64,000 nt of DNA from JACKFB01 sp041389525 (GTDB lineage Bacteria > Myxococcota_A > UBA9042 > PHBI01 > JACKFB01). This document shows positions 61,849-64,000 of the stretch, in pieces. The notes under the pieces were generated by a model, which saw only the letters and a program-made list of their open reading frames with translations, searched no databases and had not been told where the DNA came from. The position numbers and the translations under genes are program-made. Where the stretch lies: assembly GCA_041389525.1 (NCBI GenBank), contig JAWKRR010000037.1:1-64000 (forward strand), given 5' to 3'. The stretch's first letter is position 1, and every line of letters begins with the position of its first letter.

Positions 61849-64000
61849 TCAATGCAGCCAACCGGCGAGAAGCTGCTTGCGAAAGGTGGTCGCGTCGGAG
61901 GTCGGGAGTTGGCAGGCGCCGCGCACGCACACGTAGGCGGTGGGTTTGCCGGCGGCGGCGTCCTTGGCGGCTAGGGCGGGCATCGCGGCGAGCAGGGGCG
62001 GGGGGGCGCCGGCGGCCGGGAGGCGCGCGATGACGGCCCAGGAGGGCGAGAGCTTGTCGAGCGCGGCGCTGAGGGCCTTGGTCTCGGGGGCGTCGGCGGC
62101 GCCGGCGACGACGACCTCGTAGTAGGGGCCGAGCATCTGGATGGCCACGTCGGCGATGCCCGACGCGCCGAGGCCGGAGCTGGTCAGGAGCGGCGCCAGC
62201 GACTTGGCGGCCTCGTCCACGCGCGCCCAGCGCTTCGTGTCGCCCGTGAGCGCGGCGAGCCGCAGCATCGCCTCGAGCAGGACGGCGTTGCCGGAGGGGC
62301 GAGCGCCGTCGTAGGGGTCGAAGGTCCGCACGACCAGCGAAGCGTCGTCGGCAGGCGAGAGATACCAGCCGCCGGCGGGGCGCTTGAAGCGCTGGTCGGC
62401 CTCGTCGACCAGGTCGCGGGCGCGGTTGAACGCCTCGATTTCCCCGGTGGCGTCGAACAAATCGAGAAGTCCGAGGGCGAGGTAGGCGTAGTCGTCGAGG
62501 ATGGCGGCGTGCTCGGCGTGTCCGTCGTTTGATGCGCGTAGCAGGCGGCCCTCGGGGCTGCGATGTAGGTGCCACAAGAGGTCGGCGGTGGCGCGGGCCG
62601 CCTGCAGGTAGCGGGGGTCGCCGGTGGCGCGGTGGCCGAGGGCGAGGGCTGAGAGGGTGAGGCCGTTCCAACTGGTCACGAGCTTGGTGTCGAGGTGCGG
62701 CCGGGGCCGCGCGGCGCGCACTTCCAGCAGACGCCCGCGCCACGACTCGAGGAGCGCCTCAAGCTGGGCGGGGGTGCGGCGGAGCTCACGGGAGAGCGCG
62801 GCGAGGTCGGCTTGGCGCGACGGGACGCTGCGCGCCTCGTCGAAGGTCCCGGGCACGCGGACGCTGAGGATCGCCGCGAGCGCCTTGCCGTCGACGGGAC
62901 CCGCGAGGGCCTCGAGCTCGGCCGGCGTCCACACGTAGAAGCTGCCCTCCTCGCCGCCACTGTCTGCGTCGAAGCTGGCGTAGAATCCGCCGCCGGGGGC
63001 CGCCATCTCGCCGAGCAGGAAGTCCAGGGTGCGCCGGCCGACCTCGGTGTATCGCGGCTCGCTGAACGCGGCGCCCGCCTCAAAGTAGAGCGCCGCGAGC
63101 TGCGCGTTGTCGTAGAGCATCTTCTCAAAGTGCGGCACCAGCCACGTCGGCTCTACCGTGTAGCGATGGAACCCCCCTGCCAGCGGGTCATGGATGCCGC
63201 CGGCCGCCATCGCGTCCAAGGTCCGCCGCACCCCGGCCTCCAGGGAGGCGCCGCCCCACTTTCGCCACGCGTGCAGCAGGAATCGCCAGCGACCCGTGGT
63301 CGGGAATTTCATGCGCCCGCGAAATCCGCCGTTCGTGGGGTCGAATGCCCCCAGCGCGCTGCCGACGATCCGCCGAATTCCATCGACGTCCGCCGGCGCG
63401 TCGCCCGCCGCGACCCCCTCCCGCGAGAGCTGCGCCAGCACGCGCGACGCGTCGCGCTCGACACTCTCGCGGTCGCTCTGCCAGCGCTGGGTCGCCTGCT
63501 GCACCACCCCCATGAAGCGGTCGCGCGGCAAATAGGTCCCGGCGAAGAAGGGGCGCAAATCCGGCGTCAGAATCAGCGTCATCGGCCAACCGCCGCGCCC
63601 GGTCATCGACTGCACCGCGTCCATGTAGATGGCGTCGACGTCAGGGCGCTCCTCACGGTCGACCTTGATGCACACGTAGTTCTGGTTGAGGAAGGCCGCG
63701 ACGTCGTCGTGCTCGAAGACCTCCTCTTCCATGACGTGGCACCAGTGGCACGACGAGTAACCCACCGAGAGCAAGATCGGCAGATTGCCCGCCCGGGCCC
63801 GCGCGAACGCCTCCGCCCCCCACGGGTACCAATCGATCGGGTTGTGGGCGTGCTGCTTGAGGTACTGCGATCGCTGACCCGCGAGGTGATTTCCCTGCTT
63901 TCGAATCGTCGCCGGGTCCGCGGGCGCGGTGAGCGCAGGGGCCTCGGCGGCCGCAGCGCCGGGCTCGCCGCTTGGCGCCGTCGCTTGTGGCGCGGGGGCG
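61849..64000 (-). CDS. YyaL/DUF255-type thioredoxin-domain protein (5' end outside window)
   Basis: About 717 residues are visible; the N-terminus runs off the right edge. HNPIDWYPWG and SSCHWCHVMEEEVF are the hallmark DUF255 thioredoxin-like start, with a CxxC. VDREERPDVDAIYMD and TGRGGWPMTLILTPD follow. The rest is an (alpha/alpha)6-barrel like that of N-acylglucosamine epimerases (GGFHRYTVE, FEKMLYDNAQL). Upstream of the domain is an Ala/Pro-rich stretch, so this copy may be exported. Function of the family is unclear. Confidence 0.9.
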   Translation of the reverse strand, partial: APAPQATAPSGEPGAAAAEAPALTAPADPATIRKQGNHLAGQRSQYLKQHAHNPIDWYPWGAEAFARARAGNLPILLSVGYSSCHWCHVMEEEVFEHDDVAAFLNQNYVCIKVDREERPDVDAIYMDAVQSMTGRGGWPMTLILTPDLRPFFAGTYLPRDRFMGVVQQATQRWQSDRESVERDASRVLAQLSREGVAAGDAPADVDGIRRIVGSALGAFDPTNGGFRGRMKFPTTGRWRFLLHAWRKWGGASLEAGVRRTLDAMAAGGIHDPLAGGFHRYTVEPTWLVPHFEKMLYDNAQLAALYFEAGAAFSEPRYTEVGRRTLDFLLGEMAAPGGGFYASFDADSGGEEGSFYVWTPAELEALAGPVDGKALAAILSVRVPGTFDEARSVPSRQADLAALSRELRRTPAQLEALLESWRGRLLEVRAARPRPHLDTKLVTSWNGLTLSALALGHRATGDPRYLQAARATADLLWHLHRSPEGRLLRASNDGHAEHAAILDDYAYLALGLLDLFDATGEIEAFNRARDLVDEADQRFKRPAGGWYLSPADDASLVVRTFDPYDGARPSGNAVLLEAMLRLAALTGDTKRWARVDEAAKSLAPLLTSSGLGASGIADVAIQMLGPYYEVVVAGAADAPETKALSAALDKLSPSWAVIARLPAAGAPPPLLAAMPALAAKDAAAGKPTAYVCVRGACQLPTSDATTFRKQLLAGWLH

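Overview
The window is very GC-rich and gene-dense. Many genes overlap by 4 bases (ATGA or GTGA), GTG starts are common, and many products are lipoproteins. A Cys-rich surface protein has a MYXO-CTERM-like tail. There are HEAT-repeat and von Willebrand-type lipoproteins and a consensus sigma-54 promoter. This fits a chromosome of a myxobacterium or near relative (Myxococcota or Bradymonadota). The taxonomic call is an inference from gene style; no rRNA or other marker is present.

Layout. (1) 1-5.5 kb: housekeeping genes, namely a threonyl-tRNA synthetase without the TGS domain (cut by the left edge), a thioredoxin-fold/APS reductase fusion, a patatin and a putative Na+/H+ antiporter. (2) 5.5-19.8 kb: an aryl-polyene/xanthomonadin-type pigment cluster. 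It has a ketoreductase, ketosynthase plus chain-length factor, two hotdog dehydratases (one fused to a worn AMP-ligase), ACP, acyltransferase, thioesterase, O-methyltransferase, LolA-like protein, MMPL exporter and DUF3261 lipoprotein, plus two flavoproteins carrying the WxWxIP halogenase motif. Three of its genes carry small frameshifts as read. (3) 19.8-24.5 kb: a secreted vWA lipoprotein coupled to a beta-propeller/di-haem peroxidase lipoprotein. (4) 24.7-30.5 kb: aconitase, SixA-type phosphatase and a HEAT-repeat protein. (5) 30.6-44 kb: an uptake and catabolism island. It holds a NagB-like deaminase, two ceramidase-like hydrolases, a lipoprotein, an outer-membrane barrel, a GPH symporter, a PIG-L deacetylase, a DegT aminotransferase, a GH4 glycosidase, a GlcNAc-kinase-type kinase, a TPR protein and a Gfo/Idh/MocA oxidoreductase. 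The likely substrate is an N-acylated amino-sugar or aminocyclitol conjugate. (6) 44-48.4 kb: a VTT membrane protein, an Rpn-type nuclease, and an Mla-like lipid-transport operon (C2 lipoprotein, MlaE, MlaF, MlaD). (7) 48.4-51.8 kb: a three-gene cassette of class-III aminotransferase, LuxE and LuxC with no luciferase, predicted to turn a carboxylic acid into an aldehyde and then an amine. (8) 51.8-53.3 kb: an ECF sigma factor and an anti-sigma factor fused to a TonB/AgmX-like periplasmic domain, both frameshifted as read. (9) 53.4-64 kb: a NUDIX hydrolase, a RAYT-like protein lacking its catalytic residues, two MFS transporters, surface proteins, methionine aminopeptidase, a 193-bp element with inverted-repeat ends, and a YyaL-type thioredoxin-domain protein cut by the right edge.

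The single-base losses in regions 2 and 8 fall in G/C runs and could be assembly errors. They should be checked against reads before any of these genes is called dead. No tRNA, rRNA, CRISPR array, intact insertion sequence or prophage was seen, and no gene-free stretch exceeds 300 bases.
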